A stretch of 64,000 nt of DNA, taken from positions 16,218 through 80,217 of the forward strand of contig JAUNGT010000006.1 of assembly GCA_030524455.1 (NCBI GenBank). Direction: 5' to 3'. This document shows positions 24,149 through 33,749 of this stretch, one piece after another. The translations under genes were made by a program, and so were the position numbers. The notes beneath the pieces were generated by a model. The model was not told the origin of the DNA. It ran no database searches and worked only from the letters and a program-made list of their open reading frames with translations. Each line of letters begins with the position of its first letter. Positions within the stretch are counted from its first letter, which is position 1. This DNA is from Eubacteriales bacterium (GTDB taxonomy: Bacteria > Bacillota > Clostridia > Lachnospirales > Lachnospiraceae).

Positions 24149-26581
24149 ATGAAAGAGAAAAAGCTATACATGATCGGCAATGCCCACCTGGATCCGGTGT
24201 GGCTGTGGAACTGGCAGGAGGGCTTCCAGGAGGCGAAGGCGACCTTTCAATCCGCCCTGGACCGGATGGACGAGGATCCGGATTTTGTGTTCACCTGCAG
24301 CTCCGCCGCATTTTACGAGTGGATCGAGAAAAATAATCCGGCGATGTTTGCACGGATCAAAAAGCGGGTGGAGGAGGGCCGCTGGGAGCTGGCCGGCGGC
24401 TGGTGGATCCAGCCGGACTGCAACATTCCCTCCGGCGAGTCCTTCGTGCGCCAGGGCCTTTACGGGCAGCGCTATTTTCTGGAAAAATTCGGGAAAACGG
24501 CAGTCACCGGCTACAACGTGGACAGCTTCGGGCACAACGGGAATCTGCCCCAGATCCTGAAAAAAAGCGGGCTGGACAACTATGTGTTCATGCGTCCCAT
24601 GCCTCTGGAAAAGGGGCTGCCGGGCCGCACCTTCTGGTGGGAATCCATGGACGGCTCCCGGGTGATGACCTATCGGATCCCCTATGAATATTGCAGCTGG
24701 GGCAAGGATCTGGAAAAGTATACCGACCGGTTAAAGTGCGAGCTTTTGGACGGGGAGAACGAGCTGATGATGTTTTACGGGGTGGGCAACCACGGCGGCG
24801 GCCCTACCCGGGAGAACATCCGCAGCATCCATGCGCTCAACGCCCGGGAGGATATGCCGGTGATGGAGATGGATACCACGGCCAGTTTCTTTGAGAAGGT
24901 GCGTCACAACGGAAGAGAATACCCGGTGCACATCGGGGATCTGCAGCACCATGCCAGCGGCTGCTACAGCGTGCTCTCCCGGGTGAAGCGGGAAAACCGC
25001 AGGGCGGAGGACGAGCTGGTCCGGGCAGAGATGTGGAGCAGCATTGCGGCCCAAGTGGAGGGCCAGCCTTATCCGGAGGATTTCCGGCGCGCCTGGAAGG
25101 GAGTTCTGTTCAATCAGTTCCATGATATTCTGGCGGGCACCAGCATCCCTTCGGCCTATGAGGACGCCTCTTATCTGTACGGGCAGGCGATGGCCATCGG
25201 GCAGGAGAATGTCAATTACGCGATTCAGGCTATTTCCTGGGACATCAACATCGGGGAGGATACGACCATGCGCCCCATCGTGGTGTTCAATTCCCACGCC
25301 TGGGAGGGCATGATGGCGGTGGATCTGGAGGTCCGGGGACTGACCAACGACAATTTCAAGCTGACGGATGCAGCGGGCAACGTGATTCCGGCCCAGCGCA
25401 TCCAGTCCGAGGCCACGGTCAACGGCCAGTCCCGGCTTTTGTTTGCGGCAAAGCTGCCTTCCATGGGCTACGAGGTATTCAGGCTGTATCTGAACGTGGA
25501 GGATGCGCCCCGGTTTGCCCCGGTTTCGGTGAGTGAGGACGGGTTGGAAAACGGCCGTTTTCGCCTGCGCTTTGACAACTGCACCGGTTATGTGTCCAGC
25601 CTCTATGACAAGCAGGAGGAGCTGGAGGTACTGCGCCGTGCGGGAGGCCGCCTAAAGGTGATCGAGGACAGGCATGATACCTGGGCCCACAATGTGTTTA
25701 AATTCGACCATCTTCTGGGCGAGATGCAGCTGGTCTATAAAAAGGTGCTGGAGGAGGGCCCTGTGCGCAGCAGCGTCCGGGTGAAATATAAGTATAACCA
25801 GTCCTATGTGGTGCAGGATTTTCGGATGTATCAGGCGCTGGATTTTGTGGAGGTGAAGGTGTCCGTCGACTGGCGGGAGCACTGCACCCAGTTAAAGATC
25901 AGCTACCCGGTGAACTTAAACTTCCGCAGGCCCACCTATGAGATCCCCTACGGCTACATCGAAAAGAGCGCCAACGGGGAGGAGGAGCCGGGCCAGAGCT
26001 GGTTCGACTTTACCGGCGAGCATTTCCAGAAGGGCGTCATGTACGGACTTGCAATCGCCAACGACGCCAAGTACAGCTACAACATGGATATCGACGAGAT
26101 GAACCTGACGGTGCTGAAAAACTCGGTCTTTGCCCATCATGATCCAAAGCAGCTTGAGCCGGACACGGAGTATCGGTTCGTGGACGACGGGCTGCAGGAG
26201 TTTACCTATATCCTTCTGCCCCATGCGGGTTCCTGGAAGGAAGCAAAGGTGACGCGGCATGCCCGGGAAATCAATGTGCGGCCGCTGACCGTGATCGAGA
26301 CGTACCATAAAGGAAGTCAGCCGCAGAAGCGTTCCTTCCTGAGCCTGGACAGCGACCATATCCAGATTTCCGCCATGAAGGAAAGCGAGGACAAAGACGG
26401 AGTGATCGTGCGGGCCTACGAGACCGGCAAGCGGCCGGGCAAGGCGGTGCTGCGCGCAGACTTTATGAACCGGGAGGCAGAGCTTTCCTTTGCGCCCTGT
26501 GAGATCAAGACCGTGAAGCTGCCCTACGATCATTCCCTGCCGGTGGTTGAGGTGAATCTGCTGGAACGGGAGGAACATTGA
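24149..26581 (+). CDS. GH38 alpha-mannosidase 1
   Basis: 810-aa retaining alpha-mannosidase. N-terminal GH38 catalytic domain with zinc-binding NAHLDPVW (11-18), catalytic nucleophile Asp125 in NVDSFGHN, and a further zinc His in VGNHGGGPT. The FNQFHDILAGTSI segment marks the middle domain, followed by beta-sandwich C-terminal domains. No signal peptide, so cytoplasmic. Closest in layout to the GH38 products at 33.7 and 42.7 kb (same ~810-830 aa plan). It could remove alpha-linked mannose from imported N-glycan fragments; mannosylglycerate hydrolase is another GH38 activity. The AAGGAG site is well placed. Confidence 0.93.
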   Translation: MKEKKLYMIGNAHLDPVWLWNWQEGFQEAKATFQSALDRMDEDPDFVFTCSSAAFYEWIEKNNPAMFARIKKRVEEGRWELAGGWWIQPDCNIPSGESFVRQGLYGQRYFLEKFGKTAVTGYNVDSFGHNGNLPQILKKSGLDNYVFMRPMPLEKGLPGRTFWWESMDGSRVMTYRIPYEYCSWGKDLEKYTDRLKCELLDGENELMMFYGVGNHGGGPTRENIRSIHALNAREDMPVMEMDTTASFFEKVRHNGREYPVHIGDLQHHASGCYSVLSRVKRENRRAEDELVRAEMWSSIAAQVEGQPYPEDFRRAWKGVLFNQFHDILAGTSIPSAYEDASYLYGQAMAIGQENVNYAIQAISWDINIGEDTTMRPIVVFNSHAWEGMMAVDLEVRGLTNDNFKLTDAAGNVIPAQRIQSEATVNGQSRLLFAAKLPSMGYEVFRLYLNVEDAPRFAPVSVSEDGLENGRFRLRFDNCTGYVSSLYDKQEELEVLRRAGGRLKVIEDRHDTWAHNVFKFDHLLGEMQLVYKKVLEEGPVRSSVRVKYKYNQSYVVQDFRMYQALDFVEVKVSVDWREHCTQLKISYPVNLNFRRPTYEIPYGYIEKSANGEEEPGQSWFDFTGEHFQKGVMYGLAIANDAKYSYNMDIDEMNLTVLKNSVFAHHDPKQLEPDTEYRFVDDGLQEFTYILLPHAGSWKEAKVTRHAREINVRPLTVIETYHKGSQPQKRSFLSLDSDHIQISAMKESEDKDGVIVRAYETGKRPGKAVLRADFMNREAELSFAPCEIKTVKLPYDHSLPVVEVNLLEREEH

Positions 26582-26583
26582 GG

Positions 26584-27906
26584 ATGCCCCATACAATCGT
26601 GATTGCGGACGACGTTACCGGCGCAAACGACATCGGCATCATGTATGCCAAGGCCGGACTGTCGGCCTATGTATACAGCTACCGGGAGGGGGAGCGCCCT
26701 GCGTACCCCTCCTGCGACGCGCTGATCATCGACACCGATTCCCGGTTCGACACTGCGCAGAGAGCCTACGAGAAGGTGCAAAGAGCGCTGGAGGGCGCGC
26801 CGGTAAAGGAGGCGCGTCAGTTTATCGACAAACAGTGCAGTGTCTTTCGGGGAAATATCGGCGCCGAATTCGACGCCATGCTGGACACCCTGGGAGCAGA
26901 GTTTGCGGTGGTGGTGCTGGGCTTTCCGGACAACGGCCGGACCACCCTCCACGGCATTCACTATGTCAACGGCGTAAGGCTGGAGGATTCCCAGTTTCGG
27001 CATGACCCGGTGCATCCCATGACCCGGTCGGATCTGGCCGGGATTTTGCAGGCGCAGACAAAGCGGAAGGTGGGCTCCGTTTTTTACGAGGTCTACGATC
27101 AGGGAAGGGACGCCCTGCGCCGGGCGCTGCGGGAAGCGGAGAAAAGCTGCAATTACTGCATCATGGATGTGCGGGATAACCGGGACCTGGAGCTTTTGGC
27201 GGAGGTTTTGGAGAACCAGCAGATTCTCTGCGGCAGCTCCGCCCTCTCCGAGTATCTGGCAAAGCGGGAGGCCGATCAGAGCGGGATCAGGCAGCCGGAG
27301 GGACGTTTCCCGGTGCCCCGGAAGGTTTTCTGTATCGCGGGAAGCCTGACGCCTCAGACCATCGGACAGACCGCCTACATGGCAGAGCAGGGATATCCCG
27401 TGATCACGCTGGACACCCGCCGTCTGCTGGAGAAAGAGGAACGGCAGGCAGAGCTGGAACGGGTTTATCAGCTGGTGTGCAAGGGCTATCAGAGCAAGGA
27501 TTTCGTGATGGTGCACTCCATGAACCGGGCGGAGGAGGTAGCCGCCACCAAGGCGCTGGCGCTGTCAAAGGGAATGGATAACACCCAGGTGTCCGGGCTG
27601 GTATCTTCGGCCCTGTCGGAGGTGGCAGTCCGTGTGGTGGAGGCTTACGGGATCCGCCGGATTATCGTCTGCGGCGGCGACACCTCCGCGACGCTGTGCA
27701 GCGCCCTCCATGTGAACGGGATGCGGGTGCTGGAGGAGATTGAGGCGGGCCTTCCCACCTGCGAGAGCGTGGATGAGCCCCACTACCGAATGGTACTGAA
27801 GTCCGGCAGCTTCGGCAGCCGCTCCTTTGTGGAGAAGGCCAGGGAGAAGCTTTTGCTGGAGAGAAAGGAAGAGACATGTCAGAGCAAAAACAGCTCGATC
27901 TGTTAA
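26584..27906 (+). CDS. Four-carbon acid sugar kinase family protein (DUF1537 type)
   Basis: 440-aa kinase with the N-terminal IVIADDVTGANDIG signature, GFPDNGRTTLHGIHYVNGV in the substrate domain and C-terminal RRIIVCGGDTSATLCSAL. Known relatives phosphorylate threonate, erythronate or 3-oxo-tetronates. GGGAGG (26568-26573) is 10 bases before ATG 26584; an in-frame TTG at 26578 overlaps the preceding stop and is less likely. Overlaps the SIS gene by 31 bp. Its presence hints that the imported glycoside or its breakdown yields an acid sugar; alternatively a different hydroxy acid is used. Confidence 0.85.
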   Translation: MPHTIVIADDVTGANDIGIMYAKAGLSAYVYSYREGERPAYPSCDALIIDTDSRFDTAQRAYEKVQRALEGAPVKEARQFIDKQCSVFRGNIGAEFDAMLDTLGAEFAVVVLGFPDNGRTTLHGIHYVNGVRLEDSQFRHDPVHPMTRSDLAGILQAQTKRKVGSVFYEVYDQGRDALRRALREAEKSCNYCIMDVRDNRDLELLAEVLENQQILCGSSALSEYLAKREADQSGIRQPEGRFPVPRKVFCIAGSLTPQTIGQTAYMAEQGYPVITLDTRRLLEKEERQAELERVYQLVCKGYQSKDFVMVHSMNRAEEVAATKALALSKGMDNTQVSGLVSSALSEVAVRVVEAYGIRRIIVCGGDTSATLCSALHVNGMRVLEEIEAGLPTCESVDEPHYRMVLKSGSFGSRSFVEKAREKLLLERKEETCQSKNSSIC

Positions 27907-28514
27907 TCGAGAGATATCCGGTGCTGGAGGCCTGCCGCAGCCAGATCGACAGCGCTTACCGGCTGATCCGCCGGGCCTACGAGCAGAAGGGAATGCTGCT
28001 TGTCTGCGGAAACGGCGGCTCCGGCGCAGACTCCGAGCATATTGTCGGGGAACTGATGAAGGAATTTTCCATCCGCCGTCCCCTGCCCGAGGAGGAGAAA
28101 AAAAGACTGCACGAGGGCTTTTCGGAGGACGGACGGGTGCTGGCGGACCATCTGCAGGGCAGCCTGCCGGCGGTGACGCTGACCAGCAATATCGCCCTGT
28201 CCACCGCCTTTGCAAACGACGCGGTGCCGGAGCTGGTGTTTGCCCAGCAGGTGTACGGCTACGGCCGGGAGGGCAGCGCTTTGCTGGGAATCAGCACCTC
28301 GGGCAATTCCAGAAACGTAATTTATGCGCTGGAGACGGCGCGGATGAAAAAGATGGCGACGATCGGGCTTACCGGCGAGGGCGGCGGGCGGATGCGGGAG
28401 CTGTGCGATGTGTGCATTTGCGTTCCCGCCACCGTCACCTATCAGGTGCAGGAGCTGCACCTGCCCGTCTACCACACCCTGTGCCTGATGCTGGAGGAGG
28501 CTTTTTTCGGATGA
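27876..28514 (+). CDS. GmhA-like SIS-domain phosphosugar isomerase
   Basis: 212-aa SIS protein with CGNGGSGADSEHIVGELMKEF (44-64), LTSNIALSTAFANDA, GISTSGNSRNVIYAL and C-terminal VQELHLPVYHTLCLMLEE, the sedoheptulose-7-phosphate isomerase pattern. No hldE or gmhB is present and a Gram-positive cell does not make LPS heptose, so it probably isomerises another ketose/aldose phosphate in this catabolic operon. AAAGGA is 6 bases upstream; the 5' end lies inside the acid-sugar kinase gene and the 3' end overlaps the ROK gene by 4 bp. Confidence 0.85.
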   Translation: MSEQKQLDLLIERYPVLEACRSQIDSAYRLIRRAYEQKGMLLVCGNGGSGADSEHIVGELMKEFSIRRPLPEEEKKRLHEGFSEDGRVLADHLQGSLPAVTLTSNIALSTAFANDAVPELVFAQQVYGYGREGSALLGISTSGNSRNVIYALETARMKKMATIGLTGEGGGRMRELCDVCICVPATVTYQVQELHLPVYHTLCLMLEEAFFG

Positions 28515-29479
28515 GATATTTGGCTGGAATCGACATCGGCGGCACCAAGTGTGCCGTCACCCTGGGAAAAGAGGATGCGGGGAGCATTCAGATTTGGGAA
28601 AAGCGAAGGTTCCCCACGCCGGACGATCCGCAGGAGGCGGTGAACGCCCTGGTAGATACGCTGCGCAGGCTGTTGGAAGATCATCCTGAGGTACAGTTGT
28701 CCGCGGCGGGGGTCAGCTGCGGCAGTCCTCTGGATTCCAAAAGAGGGCTGATCCTGTGTCCGCCAAACCTTCCGAACTGGGATCATATCGATGTGGTGAC
28801 GCCTTTTTCGGAGGCCTTCGGCGTGCCTGCGGCGGTGCAGAACGACGCCAACGCCTGTGCCCTGGCGGAATGGCTCTGGGGCGCGGGAAGGGGCTGTGAA
28901 AATATGATTTTCCTGACCTTCGGCACCGGGCTGGGCGCCGGGCTGATTTTGAACGGACAGCTCTATGCGGGCAGCTGCGACATGGCCGGGGAGGCGGGAC
29001 ATATCCGGCTGGAGCCGGACGGCCCGGTGGGCTATGGGAAGGCCGGCTCCTTCGAGGGCTTCTGCAGCGGCGGCGGGATCGCCCGCTACGGACAGGCGCA
29101 GATTTTGAAGCATCTGCAAAGGGGCGGACAGACCGCCGTTTTGGCGGGTGGAAAAAAGCCGGAGGAGGTGACGACGGCGGATATCGGAAAAGCCGCTCAG
29201 GCGGGCGATATTCTGGCGCTGCAGATCATGGAGCATACCGGGCGGATGCTGGGAAAGGGGATTTCGGTGCTTTTGGACCTGTTCAACCCCCAGCGGATTG
29301 TGATCGGAAGCATTTTCCTGCGTCAGGAGGCGCTGCTTCGGCCGCCCATGGAGGAAGAAATCCGGCGGGAGGCGCTGTCTTACACGAGGGAGTCCTGCCG
29401 CATTTTGCCTGCGGGGCTGGGCGAGTCTCTGGGCGATTACGCGGCCCTGTCCGTGGCGGGAAATATCGGACGGAAATAG
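28511..29479 (+). CDS. ROK-family sugar kinase without the zinc motif
   Basis: 322-aa kinase with LAGIDIGGTKCAV at the N-terminus, NDANACALAEWLWGAGRG and TFGTGLGAGLILNGQLYAG. The ROK zinc signature CxCGxxGCxE is replaced by V-G-Y-G-K-A-G-S-F-E, losing all three cysteines, so it is a zinc-independent variant. Candidate for phosphorylating mannose or glucose released by the operon's glycosidases. ATGA overlap with the isomerase gene, 13-base gap to the galactosidase gene. Substrate inferred only. Confidence 0.86.
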   Translation: MRYLAGIDIGGTKCAVTLGKEDAGSIQIWEKRRFPTPDDPQEAVNALVDTLRRLLEDHPEVQLSAAGVSCGSPLDSKRGLILCPPNLPNWDHIDVVTPFSEAFGVPAAVQNDANACALAEWLWGAGRGCENMIFLTFGTGLGAGLILNGQLYAGSCDMAGEAGHIRLEPDGPVGYGKAGSFEGFCSGGGIARYGQAQILKHLQRGGQTAVLAGGKKPEEVTTADIGKAAQAGDILALQIMEHTGRMLGKGISVLLDLFNPQRIVIGSIFLRQEALLRPPMEEEIRREALSYTRESCRILPAGLGESLGDYAALSVAGNIGRK

Positions 29480-29492
29480 GAGGAGATACAGG

Positions 29493-31577
29493 ATGGATCA
29501 GGCGATTGTGCGGGCGCAGGTGAGCGTGAACCGGCAGAAGGCCAAAACGGCTCAGCTGCCGCTTTTGTCCCGGGAGGAAAAGGAGAGAAGCACGCTGTGG
29601 AATTTCGGAGAGGAGGGCGTTGCGGCCACGTTGTCTGTCGGGCAGTCGGAAAACTGTCTGACCGGTTACGGAAGCTGCCGTCTGGAGGTGCACCCTTTTC
29701 GGGAGACGGACGGGCTGGCCTTTGAGCGTCCGCTGGTCTGGGCGCTGGAGCTCAAAAACCGGCCGGTGCGCATGACCGCCCAGTACCTGCACCGGGACTG
29801 GTGGACCAGGCCCTGCTTTGTGAAAAAATGGGAGGAGCTGCCGGAACGGACCCAGTGCGTCTATCTGGACTACGGGGACCGCTTCGGCTGTCTGCTCCTG
29901 TTGGCTGGAAATTCCTTTAAGACGATGGCACGGGGCGGAGCGGAAGGGCTTTTGACGCTGGAAACCACGGCTTATCTGGCGGGAGCGGTCTCAGTGGAGG
30001 AGCCGCTTTTTGTGCTGGCGGAGGGACAGACGCCAAAGGAAGCGGTGGAGACAGCCTGCCGGGCGGCAGCGCGGGAGACGGGCGTTCTTTTGCGGGAGCA
30101 AAAGGAGCTGCCGGAGCTGTTTGAGTATTTCGGCTGGTGCAGCTGGGACGCCTTTTATACGGAGATCAGCGAGGAGAAGGTGCGTCAGAAGGCCCAGGAG
30201 TTAAAGGACAAACAGATTCCGGCACGCTGGCTTTTGCTGGACGACGGCTGGCTGTCCGTGCGGGAAAACCGGCTCTATGAGCTGGGGCCGGAGAAGGAAA
30301 AATTTCCGGAGGGCTTTCGGAAGATGACGGCGGATTTAAAGCGGGACGGGCAGTTTCGCTGGATCGGCGTCTGGCACTCCCTGGGCGGTTACTGGGGCGG
30401 CATCGAGCCCGGAAGCCGGGCGGCCCTTTCGGAGGAGGGACATCTGTACCGGACCCGCACCGGCAGGCTGCTGCCCGCGCCGCGGGCGGAGGAGGGCTAC
30501 GGCTTTTACCGGGACTGGTACGAGGATCTGCGCAGCCAGGGCATCGATTTTGTGAAGGTGGACGGCCAGAGCGCGATCAAAAACCATTATGCAGACGACA
30601 CGGCGGTATGCCGGGCCGCGCGGGAAACCCACCGGGCGCTGGAGGGCGCGGCGGGGGCCTATATGGGCGGACGGCTGATCAACTGCATGGGCATGGCCAT
30701 GGAAAATATCCTGGGACGTCAGGGCTCGGCGGTGAGCCGCAACAGCGACGATTTTGTGCCGGATAACCCGGAGGGCTTTGCGGAGCATCTGCTGCAGAAT
30801 GCCTACAACGCCCCCTACCACAGCGCCTTTTACGTCTGCGACTGGGACATGTTCTGGAGCAACCATCCCGACGCCAAAAAGCACGCGGTGCTGCGGGCAG
30901 TCAGCGGCGGGCCGGTCTATGTGTCCGACCGGATCGGGGAGACAAATGCCGGGACGATCCTGCCCCTGCTCCTCTCCGACGGGCGCATTTTGCGGATGGA
31001 GCGGGCCGCCCTTCCCTCCGCCGACTCCCTGTTTGCGGATCCTGCAAAAGAAGGACTGTTAAAGCTGACCAATGTGGCTGGCTGCGGTCTGTCGGCAGAG
31101 GGAAAGAGGGGCGGCGCGGTGGCCGTCTACAACCTTACCGGCGCTGCCGGTGCAGGGCAGCTTTCGGCGGCGGACATCCCCGATCTGCCGGAGGGCGAAT
31201 ACCTGTGTGTGGACGCTCTGGAACACCGGGTGCTGGGACTGACGGAAAAGGGAGGGGAGGGCTTTCCCCTTTCCCTGGAGGCAGAGGGCTTTGCCCTGTA
31301 TCTGTTTGTGCCGGTGCTGGAGCAGACGGCGGTGCTGGGGCTTGCGGACAAATATATCGGCTTTGCCGCGCTGGAGAGGCTTACATTTTTGCGGGACGGT
31401 TTTTTGGCCGTACTCCGGGACGGCGGGGATTTCTCCTTCTGCACGCGACAGCGCGTGGCGCAGCTGTGGGCGGACGGGGAGGAGGTCTCCGGAAGGCTGA
31501 CGGAGAAGGACGGCATTTACACCCTGCCGGTGGCCCCGGGCGGACAGCGGGTTGTGCAGGTAAGATGGAAGGAATGA
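29493..31577 (+). CDS. GH36 (raffinose synthase/Sip1-type) alpha-galactosidase
   Basis: 694-aa glycosidase of the Sip1/raffinose-synthase branch of GH36. Signature FGWCSWDAFYTEI (213-225), LLLDDGW (247-253), nucleophile Asp357 in FVKVDGQS, acid/base Asp in SRNSDDF (419-420), and a C-terminal beta-sandwich. No signal peptide. Likely removes alpha-galactose from the imported oligosaccharide; the plant relatives that transfer galactose are a reminder that transglycosylation is possible. The AGGAGG site is strong. Confidence 0.88.
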   Translation: MDQAIVRAQVSVNRQKAKTAQLPLLSREEKERSTLWNFGEEGVAATLSVGQSENCLTGYGSCRLEVHPFRETDGLAFERPLVWALELKNRPVRMTAQYLHRDWWTRPCFVKKWEELPERTQCVYLDYGDRFGCLLLLAGNSFKTMARGGAEGLLTLETTAYLAGAVSVEEPLFVLAEGQTPKEAVETACRAAARETGVLLREQKELPELFEYFGWCSWDAFYTEISEEKVRQKAQELKDKQIPARWLLLDDGWLSVRENRLYELGPEKEKFPEGFRKMTADLKRDGQFRWIGVWHSLGGYWGGIEPGSRAALSEEGHLYRTRTGRLLPAPRAEEGYGFYRDWYEDLRSQGIDFVKVDGQSAIKNHYADDTAVCRAARETHRALEGAAGAYMGGRLINCMGMAMENILGRQGSAVSRNSDDFVPDNPEGFAEHLLQNAYNAPYHSAFYVCDWDMFWSNHPDAKKHAVLRAVSGGPVYVSDRIGETNAGTILPLLLSDGRILRMERAALPSADSLFADPAKEGLLKLTNVAGCGLSAEGKRGGAVAVYNLTGAAGAGQLSAADIPDLPEGEYLCVDALEHRVLGLTEKGGEGFPLSLEAEGFALYLFVPVLEQTAVLGLADKYIGFAALERLTFLRDGFLAVLRDGGDFSFCTRQRVAQLWADGEEVSGRLTEKDGIYTLPVAPGGQRVVQVRWKE

Positions 31578-31584
31578 GAAGACG

Positions 31585-33015
31585 ATGAAAAACAAAATCA
31601 TGCTGATCACCTACGCGGACAGCTTCGGACAAAATCTAAAGGAGTTAAAGACGGCGCTGGACACGCATTTTTCCAGGGAGATCGGGTCGGTGCACATCCT
31701 GCCCTTTTTCCCCAGCTCCGGCGACCGGGGCTTTGCGCCCCTGACCTATGAGGAGGTGGATCCGGCCTTCGGGACCTGGGAGGACGTGGAGGCCATCGCC
31801 GGGGAGCACGAGCTGATGTACGACTTTATGATCAATCATCTGTCCCGCCGCTCGCCCCAGTTTGAGGATTTCGTGAAACGTCACGACCAATCCCCCTACA
31901 AGGATATGTTTATCCGCTTCCGGGACTTCTGGCCCGGCGGCGCGCCCACGCAGGAGCAGATCGACGCCCTGAACAAGCGGAAAAACTGCGCGCCCTGCGA
32001 GAGGATCCGGTTTGACGACGGCACGGAGGAGGATATCTGGTGTACCTTCAGCGAGGAGCAGATGGACCTGAACCTGGAAAGCCCGGTGACCTGGGAGTTT
32101 GTGGAGCGCTCCCTGCGGTTTTTGATGGATCATGGCGCCTCCATGATCCGGCTGGACGCCTTTGCCTTCGCCACCAAGAAGCTGGGAACCTCCTGTTTTT
32201 TCGTGGAGCCCCAGATGTGGGACTGCATGGCGAGGGTGCAGCGGATCCTGGACGAAAAGCACCTGCCCATGCTGCCGGAGATCCACGACCACTATAAAAT
32301 CCAGCTAAAGATCGCAGAGCACGGCTATCCGATTTATGATTTTGCCCTGCCGGTGCTGGTCCTGCATACGCTTTATACCGGCAGTTCGGAGCGCTTAAAG
32401 CATTGGTTCTCCATCTGCCCGGCGGATATGTACACCACCCTGGACACCCATGACGGCATCGGTACGGTGGACGTGGAGGATCTTCTGACGCCCGATGAGC
32501 TGCAGGCGGTGATTGACCGGACCGGACAATACGGAGCTAACTTCAAGATGGATTTTTCCGCCAAGGCAAAGGACAAGCCGGTGGTGTATCAGATCAACTG
32601 CACCTACTATTCGGCCCTGGGGGAGGACGATCAGGCCTACCTGCTGGCCCGGGCCATCCAGTTTTTTGCGCCCGGCGTGCCCCAGGTTTACTATATGGGC
32701 CTGCTGGCCGGGAAGAACGACTACGAGCTGATGCGCCGCACGGATTTTCCCCGGAATATCAGCCGCCACAATTATACGCTGGAGGAAATCGGGCGGGAGG
32801 CAGAGCGGCCGGTGGTGAAAAAGCTCTGCGCCCTGATGCGGATGCGCAACGAATATCCGGCTTTCGACGGCGCAGTGCAGGTATCTGAGCTGCCCGACGA
32901 TCAGCTGGAGCTTGTGCGGGAGAGCAACGGCTGCCGGGCGGTGCTGCGCGCGGATCTGAAAACAAAGGAATTTACGGTGACCTGCGGGGATCCTGCCTAT
33001 TCCTTCGGCCTTTGA
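31585..33015 (+). CDS. GH13_18 sucrose phosphorylase-like enzyme
   Basis: 476-aa GH13 subfamily 18 enzyme. Catalytic triad: nucleophile Asp191 (MIRLDAF), acid/base Glu232 (LPEIHDH), transition-state stabiliser Asp290 (LDTHDGIG), almost the numbering of the Bifidobacterium sucrose phosphorylase (192/232/290). Other N-terminal hallmarks are LPFFPSSGDRGFAPLTY and DFMINHLSRRS. It would use phosphate to split an alpha-glucoside to glucose-1-phosphate. With a Sip1-type galactosidase next door, raffinose-like substrates are possible; other GH13_18 phosphorylases act on sucrose-6F-phosphate or glucosylglycerate and cannot be excluded. Confidence 0.88.
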   Translation: MKNKIMLITYADSFGQNLKELKTALDTHFSREIGSVHILPFFPSSGDRGFAPLTYEEVDPAFGTWEDVEAIAGEHELMYDFMINHLSRRSPQFEDFVKRHDQSPYKDMFIRFRDFWPGGAPTQEQIDALNKRKNCAPCERIRFDDGTEEDIWCTFSEEQMDLNLESPVTWEFVERSLRFLMDHGASMIRLDAFAFATKKLGTSCFFVEPQMWDCMARVQRILDEKHLPMLPEIHDHYKIQLKIAEHGYPIYDFALPVLVLHTLYTGSSERLKHWFSICPADMYTTLDTHDGIGTVDVEDLLTPDELQAVIDRTGQYGANFKMDFSAKAKDKPVVYQINCTYYSALGEDDQAYLLARAIQFFAPGVPQVYYMGLLAGKNDYELMRRTDFPRNISRHNYTLEEIGREAERPVVKKLCALMRMRNEYPAFDGAVQVSELPDDQLELVRESNGCRAVLRADLKTKEFTVTCGDPAYSFGL

Positions 33016-33025
33016 GGAGAATGCC

Positions 33026-33748
33026 ATGAAGCTGATGAAGCATTTGTACCAGGTGGGCGGCGTGGGCCGCTCCCACTTTTATGACGCCTCCGCCTATCTG
33101 CTGGAAGGGGAGGATGGGCTGCATATGATCGACTGCGGCACGCCGGAAGGGATGGAGCAGATCCTTTCCAATATCCGCAGCCTGGGCTTTGATCCGGCCG
33201 ATATCCGGGATATCTACGCCACCCACGGCCACTATGACCACATCGGCGCGGCGGCCCTCTGGAAGCAGAAATTCGGCTGCCGTCTGTATGTGGAGCAGGA
33301 GGATGTGCGGCAGGTGGAGGAGGGGGATCCGGTAAAAACAACCGCCTCCCTGCTCTATGGGAGCTCTTTTTTGCCCTGCCGGGTGGATGCCGTTTTGCGG
33401 GACGGGCAGAGGGAGAGCTTCGGCTTTCAGATTTCCATGGAGGTGCTGCACACGCCGGGCCATACGCCGGGGAGCGTCTGCTTTGCCATGGATATGGACG
33501 GGTTTTCCTTCCTGATTGCCGGGGATACCTTTTACGGCGGCTTTTCGCCCGCCATCGGCTCCGACGAGGGACGCTGGAAAAAGAGCCTGGACAGGGTGAC
33601 GGCGAGGCATTTTGACGGCTTTACCTTCGGGCACATGGGCCCCAATGTGAGCTGCGACGCGGATACCCGGCTGGCGGAGCTGAAGCGTCAGTTTGGAGTA
33701 TACTATAACCCCTGGTTCAAACCGATGAAGGAGGCCTTCCGGTACTGA
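33026..33748 (+). CDS. Metallo-beta-lactamase-fold hydrolase
   Basis: 240-aa MBL-fold protein with the metal motif THGHYDHIG (His67, His69, Asp71, His72), HTPGHTPGSV and AGDTFYGG. No signal peptide. Such proteins hydrolyse thioesters, lactones or phosphodiesters; inside a sugar operon a lactonase role is conceivable but unproven. GAGGAG lies upstream; the stop is 1 base before the next ATG. Confidence 0.82.
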   Translation: MKLMKHLYQVGGVGRSHFYDASAYLLEGEDGLHMIDCGTPEGMEQILSNIRSLGFDPADIRDIYATHGHYDHIGAAALWKQKFGCRLYVEQEDVRQVEEGDPVKTTASLLYGSSFLPCRVDAVLRDGQRESFGFQISMEVLHTPGHTPGSVCFAMDMDGFSFLIAGDTFYGGFSPAIGSDEGRWKKSLDRVTARHFDGFTFGHMGPNVSCDADTRLAELKRQFGVYYNPWFKPMKEAFRY

Positions 33749-33749
33749 T

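Noticed and set aside
27876..28514. LPS heptose biosynthesis gene gmhA
   Set aside because: No other heptose genes, a Gram-positive-type genome and a catabolic operon make LPS synthesis implausible; only the fold is shared.
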